In this document: positions 9,386-18,800 of the stretch, piece after piece
How positions within the stretch are numbered: position 1 is the stretch's first letter
How the letters are laid out: every line of letters starts with the position of its first letter
Assembly (NCBI RefSeq): GCF_024809855.1
Contig: NZ_JANUEM010000002.1
Coordinates: forward strand, 479,728-543,727
DNA length: 64,000 bases
Source: Rheinheimera pacifica
GTDB lineage: Bacteria; Pseudomonadota; Gammaproteobacteria; Enterobacterales; Alteromonadaceae
Direction of reading: 5' to 3'
Translations under genes and position numbers: made by a program
The notes under the pieces: generated by a model
The model's database searches: none
What the model saw: the letters and a program-made list of their open reading frames with translations, nothing else
Told to the model about the DNA's origin: nothing

Positions 9386-10315
9386 ATGCAGTTAATTGTT
9401 ACCGCGATTAATAAAGCCTACAGCTCGGTGCAGGCAGTTAAAAATGTCAGCTTCCATATTAACAGCGGCGAGATTTTTGCTTTATTAGGCCCCAATGGCG
9501 CTGGTAAGTCTTCTATTATCCGTATGCTGGTTGGTATGACCAAACCTGACAGCGGCAGCATTATGATCAGCTATCAGGAGCAGCATTACGATCATGTGCC
9601 ACGCCGCCTGCTGGGGTATCTGCCGGAAGACAGAGGTCTGTACCCGGACAAAAGCATAGAAAAAAACTTGCTGTATCTGGCGCAATTACATGGTTTAAGC
9701 AAAAGCAAAGCCCTTACTGAAATGGAATACTGGCTGGACGTATTTGAACTGACCGCGCGGCGTCACGACGAGTTAAAACAGTTATCGAAGGGCAACCAGC
9801 AAAAGGTGCAACTGATTGCGGCGGTATTGCATCAGCCCGCACTGGTTATTCTGGACGAACCTTTCTCCGGGCTTGATCCGATAAACCAGGAAAAAGTTGT
9901 GCTGTTTTTACAGCAACTGAAAGCCAAAGGTATGACAGTGATCTTAAGTGCCCACCAGATGGCAATGGTAGAAAAACTGGCCGACCATATGCTGCTGATG
10001 GCACAGGGCCAGGTTGTACTGGCCGGAACCCTGCAGCAAATTCAGCAACAAAGCCAGAATCAGCGCCAGATGAAGGTAGGCTTTAGCAGCGAGGTAAACA
10101 TGGCGCAGTTAGAGCAGCTGGACGCCATTGTCAGTGTGCAACAACTGCAGGCGCGGCATTATCTGCTCACGCTGGCAGAGCAGGCTAAGGTATCAGATTG
10201 TCTGAAGCTGTTGCTGCAATACGGCGAGCTGACTCAGGTAGAAATGCAGTCGGCTGATTTACATCAGCTCTATCTGGCGGCAATGGCCAGGCACAAACCG
10301 GAGGCTGCAGCATGA
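9386..10315 (+). CDS. ABC transporter ATP-binding subunit (NatA-like)
   Basis: A cytoplasmic ATPase that drives the permease encoded by the next gene. The Walker A motif GPNGAGKSS is at 35-43, the Walker B motif is LVILDEPFSGLDP, and the signature is LSKGNQQK rather than LSGGQ, which is usual for the NatA/CcmA-like export branch. A Q-rich C-terminal extension of about 80 residues is also typical. AGGA lies 7 bases before the ATG. The stop overlaps the permease start by four bases (ATGA), so the two are co-translated. Sodium or drug export is possible, but the substrate is unknown. Confidence 0.92.
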   Translation: MQLIVTAINKAYSSVQAVKNVSFHINSGEIFALLGPNGAGKSSIIRMLVGMTKPDSGSIMISYQEQHYDHVPRRLLGYLPEDRGLYPDKSIEKNLLYLAQLHGLSKSKALTEMEYWLDVFELTARRHDELKQLSKGNQQKVQLIAAVLHQPALVILDEPFSGLDPINQEKVVLFLQQLKAKGMTVILSAHQMAMVEKLADHMLLMAQGQVVLAGTLQQIQQQSQNQRQMKVGFSSEVNMAQLEQLDAIVSVQQLQARHYLLTLAEQAKVSDCLKLLLQYGELTQVEMQSADLHQLYLAAMARHKPEAAA

Positions 10316-11490
10316 TATCGCGGCAAAGTTTAATTGTGGCCAGGTGGGAGTTTCTGCGGTTTTTTAAATGGAAACAGCAACTGGTGTCGTATCTGCTGAT
10401 GCTGGCCGTTATTGCAGCTATAGCACTGTGGAGTTTTTTCACTGATGAGAGCCAGCAGCAATACCGTATTGCGGTGCCACCAGAGCTGCAAATAACCAAC
10501 ACAGAGCAATTTCAGTTTCAGCGCCCAGGCATAGCACTGGAAACACAACTTACGCAGATGCAAAGCGATGGCTCCTGGCATGCTGTAATCAGCCTGCAGG
10601 ACGGTCAGTTGGTGGTGCATACGCTTACCGGTAAAAAATGGCTGCAACAGCTGGATGAAGTACTGCAAAAACATTACCGGCATCTGGCAGCAGAGCAAAT
10701 GGGGTTAAATGCAACACAACTGGCAGCACTGGAGCAATCGGTAGAAATTGAAACCCGATATCTGGATCAAGCCTACAAAGGTAAAGACACGCCCGAAAAA
10801 ATGATTGCCATCGGTGCGTTAATTTTGCTGTTTGTTGGTTTAAGTACTGCCTTTGGCCAGGTGCTGATAAGTATAACCGGTGAAAAACAGCAGCGCGTAA
10901 CCGAGCAGCTTTATGCCATAGTCACACCCCAGCAATGGATGGATGGCAAAGTACTGGGCCATAGTTTTAGCGCCCTTAAAGCTATGCTTACCTCGGCTTT
11001 AGTCATGTTACTGTCGTTTACTGTGGTTAGCCTGTTTGCAAAAAAAGCTGTGGATCTAAGCTGGCTGGATATCAGCGTGGTGCTGTGGCTTGTTCCGTTT
11101 GCGTTGTTGGGCGTAGTGTTGTGCGCCAGCTTTATGGGGGCAATAGCCGCATCAATTGATGATCCGAACAACAGCGGTAAAAGTGCGGTAATGATGATTA
11201 CCTGGCTGCCAATGATACTCACCTTTATTGTGATCGACAGCCCGGCAGGTATGGGGATGACACTGCTTAGCTTTATACCGCTAACCTCGTTTGCTGCGAT
11301 GCCGGTAAAAATGGCCATGGTAACAGTACCCTGGTGGCAACCGCTGCTGTCGCTACTGTTACTGCTGGCCACCGTGTACTGGATGCGCCGTGTGGCTGGC
11401 CGGGTGTTTTTACGCGGTATGCAAATGTACGGCAAAGAACCTTCATGGGGCGATATAGTGCGTTGGGCACTGAGTAATAAAGCCGATTAA
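10312..11490 (+). CDS. ABC-2 type permease (NatB-like)
   Basis: This is the inner-membrane half of the ABC exporter made with the preceding ATPase. One N-terminal membrane helix is followed by a large extracytoplasmic loop (about 45-155), then about five more helices between 165 and 370. This is the ABC-2/NatB layout. The phrase GEKQQRVTEQLYAIVTP in the loop after the second helix is the NatB-like cytoplasmic hinge. The gene ends exactly one base before the stop codon of the convergent sensor gene, leaving no spacer. Confidence 0.9.
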   Translation: MISRQSLIVARWEFLRFFKWKQQLVSYLLMLAVIAAIALWSFFTDESQQQYRIAVPPELQITNTEQFQFQRPGIALETQLTQMQSDGSWHAVISLQDGQLVVHTLTGKKWLQQLDEVLQKHYRHLAAEQMGLNATQLAALEQSVEIETRYLDQAYKGKDTPEKMIAIGALILLFVGLSTAFGQVLISITGEKQQRVTEQLYAIVTPQQWMDGKVLGHSFSALKAMLTSALVMLLSFTVVSLFAKKAVDLSWLDISVVLWLVPFALLGVVLCASFMGAIAASIDDPNNSGKSAVMMITWLPMILTFIVIDSPAGMGMTLLSFIPLTSFAAMPVKMAMVTVPWWQPLLSLLLLLATVYWMRRVAGRVFLRGMQMYGKEPSWGDIVRWALSNKAD

Positions 11491-12663
11491 TCAGTTTGCC
11501 GACAGGGCGCGCTCAACATCAATACCAATGCTGAGTGCGCCAATATGGCGGCCTTGAGTATCAGCTACCGGCACACTGAGTTTTACCTGAAAACGCCGGG
11601 TAGACTGATCATATTCCACCACATCAATAAAATAGTCATTTTGTTGGTCAAACACACTGAGAAACGGCGTTTCATCACCTTGCCAGTAGTCTGTAGTGAT
11701 TGCGCTGATAGCAACATTGGTACCCTGGTTGTCCATCAGGATCACTTCTGTAATCAGGCTGTTGTGGCTGTCTTGCCAGTGACGCAGCTGGGCTGAAACT
11801 CTGCTTTCCAGCATCTTATGTGCCAGATCGCTTTCATTTAACCCTTGCAATAACGCTTGCTGCCACAGGGTGTCTTGCTGGCGGATGTCTGCCAGTGTTG
11901 CTTCCGCTCTGTTCTGCTGTTGTACTGCGTTCAGCACAGTTTTGTCGCGGGCCAGTTGTTGAATGTTAGCCAGCAGCAAGGCGATAATTTGTTGGTGCTC
12001 GCTTTGCGCCAGTGCAAAAGGCGCAGAAGCGCATAAATGCACGGCAGCGTTAAAGTGGTGCATAAAGCCCGGTTTTTGTTGCAGGCGCAACTGCGAAAAA
12101 TACACCCCCAGCGGCACATAGCGGAAAAAGCGCTGCTCAAACTGATCTGCCGGCATTTTTAGCCGGTTGGCGGTATGGGTAAATTCTTCCAGATCAGCCA
12201 GTACAGCATCAATACGGCCTATCGCCAATAACTGCACCAATTGGGCAATATCACTGACTTCTACCTCCAGTTTGTAGTTTTGGCTGGTAAGCCAGTCGGC
12301 CTGATGGCTGCCCAAAATAGCGCCGTAGCGTACTTTGTCACTGTCTGGCCCGCTGTGGCGCGGATGCCAGAACCAGTACCAGTTTTCCAGAAATAACGGC
12401 GCCGACAGCTTGGCATAATCGTTCATTTCATCGTTGGGAATAGCGGTAAAGTAGCCGTCAATACGGCCCATTTTTACTTCTTGCTTGGCCCGGCGCCAGG
12501 GCATTGGCAATAATTTATACGGTTGCTGGGTTTGCTGCATAATGCAGTTAATTTGCTGATGGCTGGTGTTGGCACTGTTGGCCGGTACATTAGTACCCAG
12601 CAGTACAGCACCGCCAACGTCAGAAACCAGAAGTAAGGTGCTCAGTGACAACGCTAAGAACAT
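11491..12663 (-). CDS. Periplasmic solute-binding plus Cache sensor protein without output domain
   Basis: A signal peptide or N-terminal anchor (MFLALSLSTLLLVSDVGGA after the chosen ATG) is followed by a bacterial solute-binding-type domain (about 25-235; RAKQEVKMGRIDGYFTA and IGRIDAVLADLEE are family-like). A helical linker then leads to a C-terminal Cache/PDC-like domain (about 275-385; TTDYWQGDE, FIDVVEYDQSTRRFQVKLSVPV, IGALSIGID). There is no kinase, MCP or GGDEF domain, so it would have to signal through a partner. A GTG start at 12711 is also open; ATG 12663 is preferred because it begins the hydrophobic segment and GGAT lies 8 bases ahead. Confidence 0.7.
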   Translation of the reverse strand: MFLALSLSTLLLVSDVGGAVLLGTNVPANSANTSHQQINCIMQQTQQPYKLLPMPWRRAKQEVKMGRIDGYFTAIPNDEMNDYAKLSAPLFLENWYWFWHPRHSGPDSDKVRYGAILGSHQADWLTSQNYKLEVEVSDIAQLVQLLAIGRIDAVLADLEEFTHTANRLKMPADQFEQRFFRYVPLGVYFSQLRLQQKPGFMHHFNAAVHLCASAPFALAQSEHQQIIALLLANIQQLARDKTVLNAVQQQNRAEATLADIRQQDTLWQQALLQGLNESDLAHKMLESRVSAQLRHWQDSHNSLITEVILMDNQGTNVAISAITTDYWQGDETPFLSVFDQQNDYFIDVVEYDQSTRRFQVKLSVPVADTQGRHIGALSIGIDVERALSAN

Positions 12664-12795
12664 ATTGATGATCCATAGTGTCTTGTAGCTGGCATCAAGT
12701 ATAGCAGCCACTTAACCGGCCAGGGGTTGAACTTCAACGCAGTCACCCACACTAAGGTTACATAATGGGGCGCGAAGGCCTGAATTGAGGTAATT

Positions 12796-13104
12796 ATGTT
12801 TTCATCGTTTAAACAGCAGGGTAGTCAGTGGCAGCAAATGTTTGCCCGGCGCCAGAGTGCGGGCCCGTTGCAGCGCCTGCTGGCCTGGTTAATACTGGGG
12901 CTGATGTTGCTGGCTGGTGCGGCTATTCTGGTGTTTATGCTGTTACTAAGCTGGATTTTAATTCCGATACTGCTGTTTCGCCACCGCGCTAAAATTAAAG
13001 CCTGGCAACAACGCCAGCAAGCTGGCGCAGGCGGCTCAGGGCAATCTGCAGAGCAGCCACGCAGTGTAATTGAAGGCGAAGTGCTGAATAAGCGTGAAGA
13101 TTAA
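12796..13104 (+). CDS. Small single-pass or hairpin membrane protein, unknown
   Basis: A 102-residue protein with a basic, glutamine-rich start, a strongly hydrophobic stretch (about 27-60, long enough for two short helices), then a basic cytoplasmic tail ending in SVIEGEVLNK. The VIEGE-type ending is common in uncharacterised small proteobacterial membrane proteins. GAGG about 7 bases before the ATG supports the start. It is convergent with the TerB-like gene, with a palindromic repeat between them. Function unknown. Confidence 0.7.
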   Translation: MFSSFKQQGSQWQQMFARRQSAGPLQRLLAWLILGLMLLAGAAILVFMLLLSWILIPILLFRHRAKIKAWQQRQQAGAGGSGQSAEQPRSVIEGEVLNKRED

Positions 13105-13120
13105 CCGGCAGAAGTTGTTA

Positions 13121-13235
13121 GGTCTCGGAACCGGTTTGCCCACACCAACACGCCGTAAATATGTCCCTATGGGCTCGACTCAGGCATCCATGCCTTCAAC
13201 GGTTGGTTTAGGGCAAGCCGGTTCGTCGTCGGGGA
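13121..13235. repeat. Nested palindromic intergenic element
   Basis: Positions 13129-13149 (AACCGGTTTGCCCACACCAAC) are an imperfect inverted repeat of 13202-13223. Inside lies a second perfect hairpin, AGGCAT (13182-13187) and ATGCCT (13190-13195). The element fills the gap between two convergent genes. Its look (GCCGTAAATATGTCCCTATGGGCTC-like core) resembles dispersed intergenic repeats of gammaproteobacteria, which is recall rather than a search. It could act as a bidirectional terminator. Confidence 0.65.
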
Positions 13236-13241
13236 ATAACG

Positions 13242-13700
13242 TTATCCACACACCGCCAGCTTGGCCTGAATATAGTCACTGTGGCGGATAAACAATAAAT
13301 CGGCAATTTTACGCAGCATAGCTTCTTCATTCGGGTCCAGTACACCATCAACATACGCCTGCTGCCATAAGCTATCCAGTAGTGTCAGCCTGGCTTCATA
13401 ACTCAACTGTTTTAACTGTGCGGTAAACTGGTGCAGTGAGGTGGCGTCTTTGGCCTGCTGTTCAGCCAATGCCACTACTGCTTTAGCATCGGCCCCAGAC
13501 AAATTAAATTCACGCTTAACGTATTGTTCAGCCAACGCCAGTTCTTCATCACTGCTGCTAAAGTCGGCATGTGCCACCATCAGCATTAACGACACACAAG
13601 CCAGTTCAGCTTCTGTCAGGCCATAGGTTGCTTTGCTGGTCGCCGGGGCAGACACACCATCATTCACTTTATCAAGTAAGGTTTTAAATAACTGAAACAT
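13242..13700 (-). CDS. TerB-like family protein
   Basis: A cytoplasmic all-helical protein of 152 residues. The pattern LTEAELACVSLMLMVAHADFSSSDEE, a second acidic-helix repeat, and YVDGVLDPNEEAMLRKIADLL matches the TerB/DjlA-N superfamily, with the two Asp/Glu-rich loops thought to bind metal. The start at 13700 is chosen over a start nine codons upstream because AAAGGA lies about 6 bases before this ATG. Tellurite resistance genes are not nearby, so a general stress or envelope role is only a guess. Confidence 0.8.
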   Translation of the reverse strand: MFQLFKTLLDKVNDGVSAPATSKATYGLTEAELACVSLMLMVAHADFSSSDEELALAEQYVKREFNLSGADAKAVVALAEQQAKDATSLHQFTAQLKQLSYEARLTLLDSLWQQAYVDGVLDPNEEAMLRKIADLLFIRHSDYIQAKLAVCG

Positions 13701-13882
13701 TGAATGTCCTTTGTTGATTACCGCCATTAGAGGCCATTACCGGCGTAAAGTTCTGCTAAGGCAGGTTATGGGCTAAAGCATAACGAACTTGAAAAACAAA
13801 GCACAACACCACATTAAGCCGGTAGCAATAAATTTGCAGCATAATGCTGGCAGCATATCGTTGCCTGAGTCTGAGGTGAAGC

Positions 13883-14704
13883 TTGGCTATCCTGATTACA
13901 GTGTTACTGGGCGCAGCGATCATCGCGCTGGTGTTATTATCGCCTTACTGGCAGCGTTATAAACGCAAACAACTGATGGCCAAACCCTTTCCGGCACCCT
14001 GGCGCGATATTTTAAAACGCCGCCTGCCGTATTTTCGCGCCTTACCGGCCGATTTGCAGCTGCAACTGAAAAAACACATTCAGGTATTCGTTGCCGAAAA
14101 ACAGTTTATTGGCTGTGAAGGTTTAACCGTTACTGATGAAATGCGGGTAACCATAGCCGCGCAGGCCTGCTTATTGTTGCTGAACCGGCCCGATTATTAC
14201 TACCCGAAGCTAAAGCAAGTTTTGCTGTATCCGGCCGCTTTTGTAGTGAATGGTAACAGTGCGGACAGCGCCGGGGTAATGCATGAACAGCGCCGGGTAT
14301 TGTCGGGCGAATCCTGGGGGCTGGGTAAGGTTATCTTAAGCTGGGCTGACACGCTAAACGGTGCTGCTAACCCTTGTGATGGCCGCAATGTGGTGATCCA
14401 TGAGTTTGCCCATCAGCTGGATCAGGAAAAAGGTGTTGCCAACGGCGCGCCATTGCTTGAACGCAGCAGCGACTACCAGCAGTGGTCTGGCATTATGGCA
14501 TCTGAATTCAATATGTTGCAGTTGCAAGCATCCAGAGGTGAGAGCAGCTTATTTGATCATTATGGTGCTACTAATCCGGCGGAGTTTTTTGCGGTAATAA
14601 GCGAAGTATTTTTTGAACAACCAGAGCAGCTATCTGCGCAACACCCGCAGCTGTATCAGCAACTAAGCCGGTTTTACCGGCTTAACCCACTTAGCTGGCA
14701 CTAA
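13883..14704 (+). CDS. mtfA: M90-family zinc peptidase (MtfA-like)
   Basis: The zinc-binding motif HEFAH is at residues 173-177, followed by QLDQEKG, and a downstream Glu (NPAEFFAVISEVFFEQP) is the likely third ligand, as in E. coli MtfA (a titratable, Mlc-binding peptidase). The protein has 273 residues, close to the family length. Unlike cytosolic MtfA it begins with a hydrophobic helix (about 2-20), so it is probably membrane-anchored. The start codon is TTG, well supported by GAGG six bases upstream. No PTS genes are nearby. Confidence 0.85.
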   Translation: MAILITVLLGAAIIALVLLSPYWQRYKRKQLMAKPFPAPWRDILKRRLPYFRALPADLQLQLKKHIQVFVAEKQFIGCEGLTVTDEMRVTIAAQACLLLLNRPDYYYPKLKQVLLYPAAFVVNGNSADSAGVMHEQRRVLSGESWGLGKVILSWADTLNGAANPCDGRNVVIHEFAHQLDQEKGVANGAPLLERSSDYQQWSGIMASEFNMLQLQASRGESSLFDHYGATNPAEFFAVISEVFFEQPEQLSAQHPQLYQQLSRFYRLNPLSWH

Positions 14705-14751
14705 ACAAAAAAGTGATCTGAACAGCGCTTTGCGGCATACTTCTGTCTTAT

Positions 14752-14766
14752 TAAGAATAATTCTTA
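14752..14766. promoter_or_regulatory. Perfect 15-bp palindrome upstream of RND pump genes
   Basis: TAAGAATAATTCTTA reads the same on both strands except its centre base. It ends 17 bases before the start of the adaptor gene, where an operator or promoter element would be expected. The binding protein is unknown; no regulator gene lies next to the operon. Confidence 0.4.
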
Positions 14767-14783
14767 TTTGGTTGGAGTGCGTT

Positions 14784-15845
14784 ATGCGTTGGTTAATAGC
14801 AACAGCGTTGTTTTGCAATACAGTGTCGGTAATGGTGCAGGCTCAGGAGCAAGTGCCGGTGCGGGTAGCTATGCCGCAGCAAAAGGGCCTGTCAGAGCAG
14901 TTGGTACTCAGTGGTAGTTTAACGGCGCAGCACAATGCCAGTTTGTCCAGCCGTACCGCCGGTTTAGTGGCTGAGTTACTGGTAGATGCCGGTAGCACGG
15001 TTAACAAAGGTCAGCCGCTGCTGAAACTGGACACCGCCCTGGCACAGCATGAGCTGGCGCAGCGCCAGGCAGCATTAAGTGCGGCCCAGGTGCTACAAAC
15101 CGAGCGCAAGCGCCTGGTAACTGAAGCCGAAAAACTGACAGAACAACAACTCTTTCCGCAAACTGAATTAAGCCTGCGCCGGGCTGCACTGGCCGAGGCC
15201 GATGCCATGCTGCAACAGGCTAAAGCCGGGCAGCAGCAACAGCAGGAAATTGTCGCCCGTCATACTCTTACTGCACCTTTCGCCGGTGTTATAGCCCAGC
15301 GCTCTACTGACGTAGGGGAATGGGTGGCGCTCGGCACGCCGGTGCTACAACTGGTAAGCCTTACGCCGCTGTTGCTGGATGTGCAGGTACCGCAGGAATA
15401 TTTTGCCGCCATGTCGGCACTGCGCCGTATTGAAGTGCGCGCCGATATGTTGCCCGGTGACAAACTCAGTGCAAAGTTGCTGGCCACGGTACCGGTGGGT
15501 AGCAGCAGTGCCCGTAGCTTTTTGGCCCGGCTTGAAGTGACAGATGGGCAGCAGGCATTGTTGCCGGGCACCTCTGCCAGCGCCACTTTTTATTTTGAGC
15601 GCGATGACGCTACGGTGCTGGTGGTGCCACCGGATGCTTTGCTGCGCCACCCGGATGGTAATTTCAGCCTGTTTGCCATTCGCGACAATAAAGCCTATCG
15701 CCACAACGTTAAACTGGGTCGTAACAGCGAGCAGGGGGTAGAAATTTTATCCGGCCTGCCTAAAGGGCAAGCGGTGGTAGTGCGTGGCAATGAAACACTG
15801 CGCGACGGCCAGGCTGTGCGCGTGCTCAGCGACGATAAGGAGTAA
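14784..15845 (+). CDS. RND efflux periplasmic adaptor
   Basis: A membrane-fusion protein linking the pump encoded next to an outer-membrane channel. A signal peptide (1-20, ending VMVQA) is followed by a lipoyl-like half motif (SSRTAGLVAELLVDAGSTVNKGQPLLKLD), a coiled-coil hairpin rich in Gln, Ala and Leu (about 90-155), the second lipoyl half (TLTAPFAGVIAQRSTDVGEWVALG) and a beta-barrel. There is no lipobox. ATG 14784, with GGAG seven bases upstream, is preferred to the TTG 54 bases earlier. It ends four bases before the pump gene. No outer-membrane factor is encoded here, so a channel from elsewhere must be shared. Confidence 0.9.
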   Translation: MRWLIATALFCNTVSVMVQAQEQVPVRVAMPQQKGLSEQLVLSGSLTAQHNASLSSRTAGLVAELLVDAGSTVNKGQPLLKLDTALAQHELAQRQAALSAAQVLQTERKRLVTEAEKLTEQQLFPQTELSLRRAALAEADAMLQQAKAGQQQQQEIVARHTLTAPFAGVIAQRSTDVGEWVALGTPVLQLVSLTPLLLDVQVPQEYFAAMSALRRIEVRADMLPGDKLSAKLLATVPVGSSSARSFLARLEVTDGQQALLPGTSASATFYFERDDATVLVVPPDALLRHPDGNFSLFAIRDNKAYRHNVKLGRNSEQGVEILSGLPKGQAVVVRGNETLRDGQAVRVLSDDKE

Positions 15846-15848
15846 GCC

Positions 15849-18800
15849 ATGCTGGAAGCCGGTATTCGCCGTGGCACTATTCTAACCGTAGCGGTATTGA
15901 TTATATGCGTACTGGGTATTGTGGCAGCATTGCGTATTCCGGTACAGATGATCCCAGACCTTGAAATACGCACCATCAGTGTGGTGACCGGTTGGCCCGG
16001 TGCCACCCCGCAGGATGTGGAAAAAGAAATTTTGATCGAGCAGGAGCGCTATTTACGTACCCTGCCGAATTTAAAGCGCATGGTATCGCGCGCCAGTACC
16101 GGCTCGGCTGAGGTAGAGCTGGAGTTTCCGTTTGGGGTAGACGTAAACGAAGCGCTGATCCGCGTCAGCAATGCGCTAAGCCAGGTATCCGCTTACCCGG
16201 AAAACGTTGACCAACCCCGCTTATTCAGCAGCTCATACTCCAGCAATGCTTTTATGTATTTTCGCCTGATGCCACTAAGCGGCAATCCGCTTAAGCTGGA
16301 CATGGATATGCTGCGAGATTATGCCGAAGACTATGTGAGGCCGCAAATGGAGCGGGTGCCGGGCGTGTCTGAAGTGGGTGTTAGCGGCGGTGCCGAGCGG
16401 CAGGTACAGGTGTTGGTTGACCCTGCCAGGCTGGCACAGCGCGGCATTAGCCTGACTGCTGTGCGTGATGCCATACGGGCGCGCAACCGTGACAGCTCGG
16501 CCGGTGATATCGACAGCGGTAAGCGCCGCTATTTGCTGCGGATGGTAGGCCGTTTTGATCGTATCGATGAGCTGGAAAACCTTATTCTTAGCCAGCAGGG
16601 CGATAATCAGGTGCGGCTAAAAGATGTTGCCACCATAGTGCTGGACCACTTTGAAGTACGTAATCTGTCGTTTGCTGACGGCGAACAAACGCTGGGGTTG
16701 TCGGTACGGCGGGAGCCCGGCTCTAATGTGATTAATATTAAGCAAAGCATATTAGAAGTTGTCAGTCAGGTTAACCGCGATATGCTGGCACCTAACGGTC
16801 TGCAACTGATGCTGATAGGCGACGACGTGCGTTATGTTGAAGATTCTATCGCCAATGTTTGGGTTAACCTTGCTTTAGGCGCCTCGCTGGCAACTTTGGT
16901 TATGTATCTGTTTTTACGCTCCGGCCGCGCTACGCTGGTGGGAGTGATTGGCATACCCATTTGTACCATAGCGGCGTTTTTAGGCCTGCTGGCGTTTGGC
17001 CGTACCATAAATGTTATATCGCTGGCGGGTGTTGCTTTTGCTATCGGCATGACGGTAGATAACACCATAGTGGTGCTGGAAAGCATCGAGCAGGCACGAA
17101 GGCGCGGCCTGGACCGCATTGAAGGCGCTATTGCCGGTGTGCGTGATGTCTGGCCTGCGGTGCTGGCCTCTACCTTGACTACTGTATTGGTGTTTATGCC
17201 GGTTTTATTTGTCGAGCAGGAAGCCGGCCAGTTGTACTCCGACATCGCCATTGCCATTGCTGCGGCGATTATCGCCTCTATGCTGGTGGCGGTGTTTGTG
17301 GTACCGGCAGCTATTGCCCGGCTGGGTTTTGGTAAAAGCGCGGCGATGTACCAGAACAGCATGCACCCGGACAGCACGGGTGATAACAGCCAGAGCCTGG
17401 CCCCCGGTGCTATTTTGCGTCTGGTGCAGGCAGTTATCCGTACCAGGCTGCGCCGCGGCCTGGTATTGACACTTACCACCTTGCTTACACTGGGCGCGGC
17501 CTGGTATTTAATGCCACCGGCAGAATATTTACCCGAGGGTGAAGAGCCAAAAGCATTTTCGTCAATGATAGCACCGCCCGGTTATAACCTGTCAGAAATG
17601 GCAGAGATAGCAAAGGAGATCCGCAGTTATCTTACTGCTGAGGTCAATGCTGATCCGGCACTGTTTGACCGGCGCGAAACCAGTATGCCGTCGCTGCAGT
17701 ATTATTCGCTTAGCGTTTCAGTAGGGCGCATCTGGGTTATGAGCGAGCCGACCCGGGCGCAAGATATCAATGCCATGATGGACGCAATAACAGATAAATT
17801 CCGCCAGTATCCCGGTATGCGGGCCTTTTCGGCGCGCGGCTCCATTATCAGCAGCAACGATGGCGGTACCCGCGCGGTAGCACTGGATATTTCCGGCCCG
17901 GATTTAGCCAGTTTATACAGCACCGCAGATGCCGCCTATGTTGCCGCAGGCCAGCTGTTTGATAACCCGCAGTTAAGCTCAGAGCCTTCGTCGTTGTCGT
18001 TGGATCAGCCGCTGATAGAAATCCGCCCGCGCTGGCAGCGTTTGGCCGAGCTTAACTTCAGCGCTGCCGATTTTGGTTTTGCTGTATCGGCACTGAGTGA
18101 TGGCGCCTTTGTTGATGAGTTTTTTCTGGCAGACGACAAAGTTGATATTTTTCTGTTTAGCAGCGCCGGGGCAGAGCAAAGCCTGTCGCGGCTGGCGCAA
18201 ACCCCGGTGTTAACACCACAGGGTGCCATATTGCCACTTAACAGCCTGGCCGATCTGGTTGAAGTAGCTGACAGTGACACCCTGCGCCGGGTAGACGGCC
18301 GCCGCACGGTGACGCTGTATATCGTGCCACCTCGAGCTGTAGCGCTGGAAACTGCAGTAGCCATAGTGCAGCAGCAACTGGTACCGCAGCTGCAGCGTGA
18401 TGGCGCGATAGCCGCAGGCGTTACGCTGGACATTTCCGGTGCATCGGATCAACTGGATGAAACCAAAGCCGCGCTGGGCAGCAATTTTGTTATCGCCATC
18501 GTATTAATTTACCTGTTGCTGGTGGCCATTTTTACCCACTGGGGTTACCCGCTGTTTATTTTGGCTACCGTGCCGCTGGGGCTGGCCGGGGGGCTGGTTG
18601 GCCTGACAGCCATTAACGGTGTAAGCAGTGCATTGGCGCTGGTAGGGCTGGGTGGTTTTCATCAGCCGTTTGATATGATCACCATGCTGGGTTTTTTAAT
18701 TTTGCTGGGTACTGTGGTGAATAACCCGATTTTAATAGTCGATCAAAGCCGCAATAACCTGCGTAGTGGCCATATGGCGGTAAACGAAGCCGTAGTGCAG

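Noticed and set aside
10911..11435. 174-codon ORF opposite to the ABC permease
   Set aside because: Shadow frame; the permease reading is strongly supported.
13094..13291. 65-codon ORF on the plus strand
   Set aside because: It runs through the palindromic repeat and into the end of the convergent TerB-like gene; no ribosome-binding site and no family-like pattern.
16832..17479. 215-codon ORF opposite to the RND pump
   Set aside because: Ser/Thr/Ala-rich mirror of the pump coding sequence; shadow frame without start signals.
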